Source of the DNA: Prevotella fusca JCM 17724
GTDB lineage: Bacteria > Bacteroidota > Bacteroidia > Bacteroidales > Bacteroidaceae
Assembly: GCF_001262015.1 (NCBI RefSeq)
Contig: NZ_CP012075.1
Location: 310,001 to 374,000, forward strand
Direction: 5' to 3'
Length of the DNA: 64,000 bases
A model generated the notes under the pieces. That model made no database searches. It was not told the DNA's origin and saw nothing but the letters and a program-made list of their open reading frames with translations. Both the position numbers and the translations under genes were made by a program. Of the stretch, positions 63,655-64,000 are shown piece by piece. Each line of letters starts with the position of its first letter. Position 1 is the first letter of the stretch.

Positions 63655-64000
63655 GGTTCTGCTGGATTTAGTGTGAATTAACATGCCGTCTCTTGCATAA
63701 AACAGCGCGGAATTCGTATCTTTGTGGTCATTATGAAGAGACCAGAAGACATCTTGACCAAGCTGCTCCTCCAAAACAATGATGACTGGGAAATCGATCG
63801 TGTGACATGTGATGACTCCGCTGATGAGATACACATCACCCTCAAATATCGCCATGACACCATCCATGTTGATGGGAAGGAATTCCCTATATTTGACTTC
63901 CGCCACGAACGGAGTTGGAGGCACTTGGACATGTGGCAGTACAAGACGATTCTTGAAGCCCGAGTCCCCCGATACCGGGATGGAGATGGGATCAAGAGCG
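63655..64000 (+). mobile_element. ISL3-family-like element, copy 3 (partial, inverted)
   Basis: Starts with the same 27-bp end (GGTTCTGCTGG) but in the opposite orientation, so orfA reads rightward from ATG 63733 and leaves the window. The visible 346 bases match copies 1 and 2 closely. Confidence 0.9.

Overview
The window looks like part of a chromosome of a Prevotella-like member of the Bacteroidales (phylum Bacteroidota). This is inferred from gene families typical of that group (DUF5686, DUF6057, DUF3160, DUF4738, HU-SPOR fusion, YpfJ-type protease, inositol-lipid genes), from promoters of the form TTG/TTTG, 19-20 bp, TAnnTTTG, and from short leaders with no clear Shine-Dalgarno. No rRNA or tRNA gene was seen, so the genus is not proven.

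Region 1 (1-44 kb) is mostly ordinary core genome. In order: a partial hypothetical gene; an FAD oxidoreductase divergent from thrA; a YpfJ-like protease; pheT-yebC; an acyl-CoA synthetase; an AlkD-like repair protein; two divergent tiny genes (27 and 37 codons) with their own signals; an acidic-tailed hypothetical; an operon for a small secreted protein, a DUF3160 protein and a CapA-like protein; a candidate structured RNA with promoter and terminator; a four-gene inositol-lipid operon (cytidylyltransferase/ATP-grasp fusion, CDP-alcohol phosphotransferase, HAD protein, inositol-3-phosphate synthase); a DUF5686 outer-membrane protein; crcB; ansA; a uridine phosphorylase; mnmE; DUF6057-glgB; a MORN protein; an FHA protein; an HU-SPOR protein; rfbC; and a DUF4738 lipoprotein.

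Region 2 (44-64 kb) is an accessory, IS-rich region. Two inverted copies of a broken IS1380-like element (44.1-45.9 and 58.5-60.2 kb) bracket a TOTE-like primase/helicase pair split at an A-run, a 23-repeat CRISPR array with no cas gene in the window, two differently damaged IS66 copies, an ISL3-like element, rubredoxin and a WalJ-like MBL hydrolase. Beyond lie an IS256 remnant, two hypothetical genes touching ISL3 copies, and a third, inverted ISL3 copy running off the end.

Two features stand out. Each 47-bp CRISPR repeat contains, on the minus strand, a complete Bacteroidota promoter, and a terminator lies at the matching trailer end, so the array may remain expressed although IS66 has cut its presumed leader. 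In addition, many long intergenic gaps carry arrays of degenerate units phased at 22 bp (eight of one sequence family, two of another), which no named element explains.
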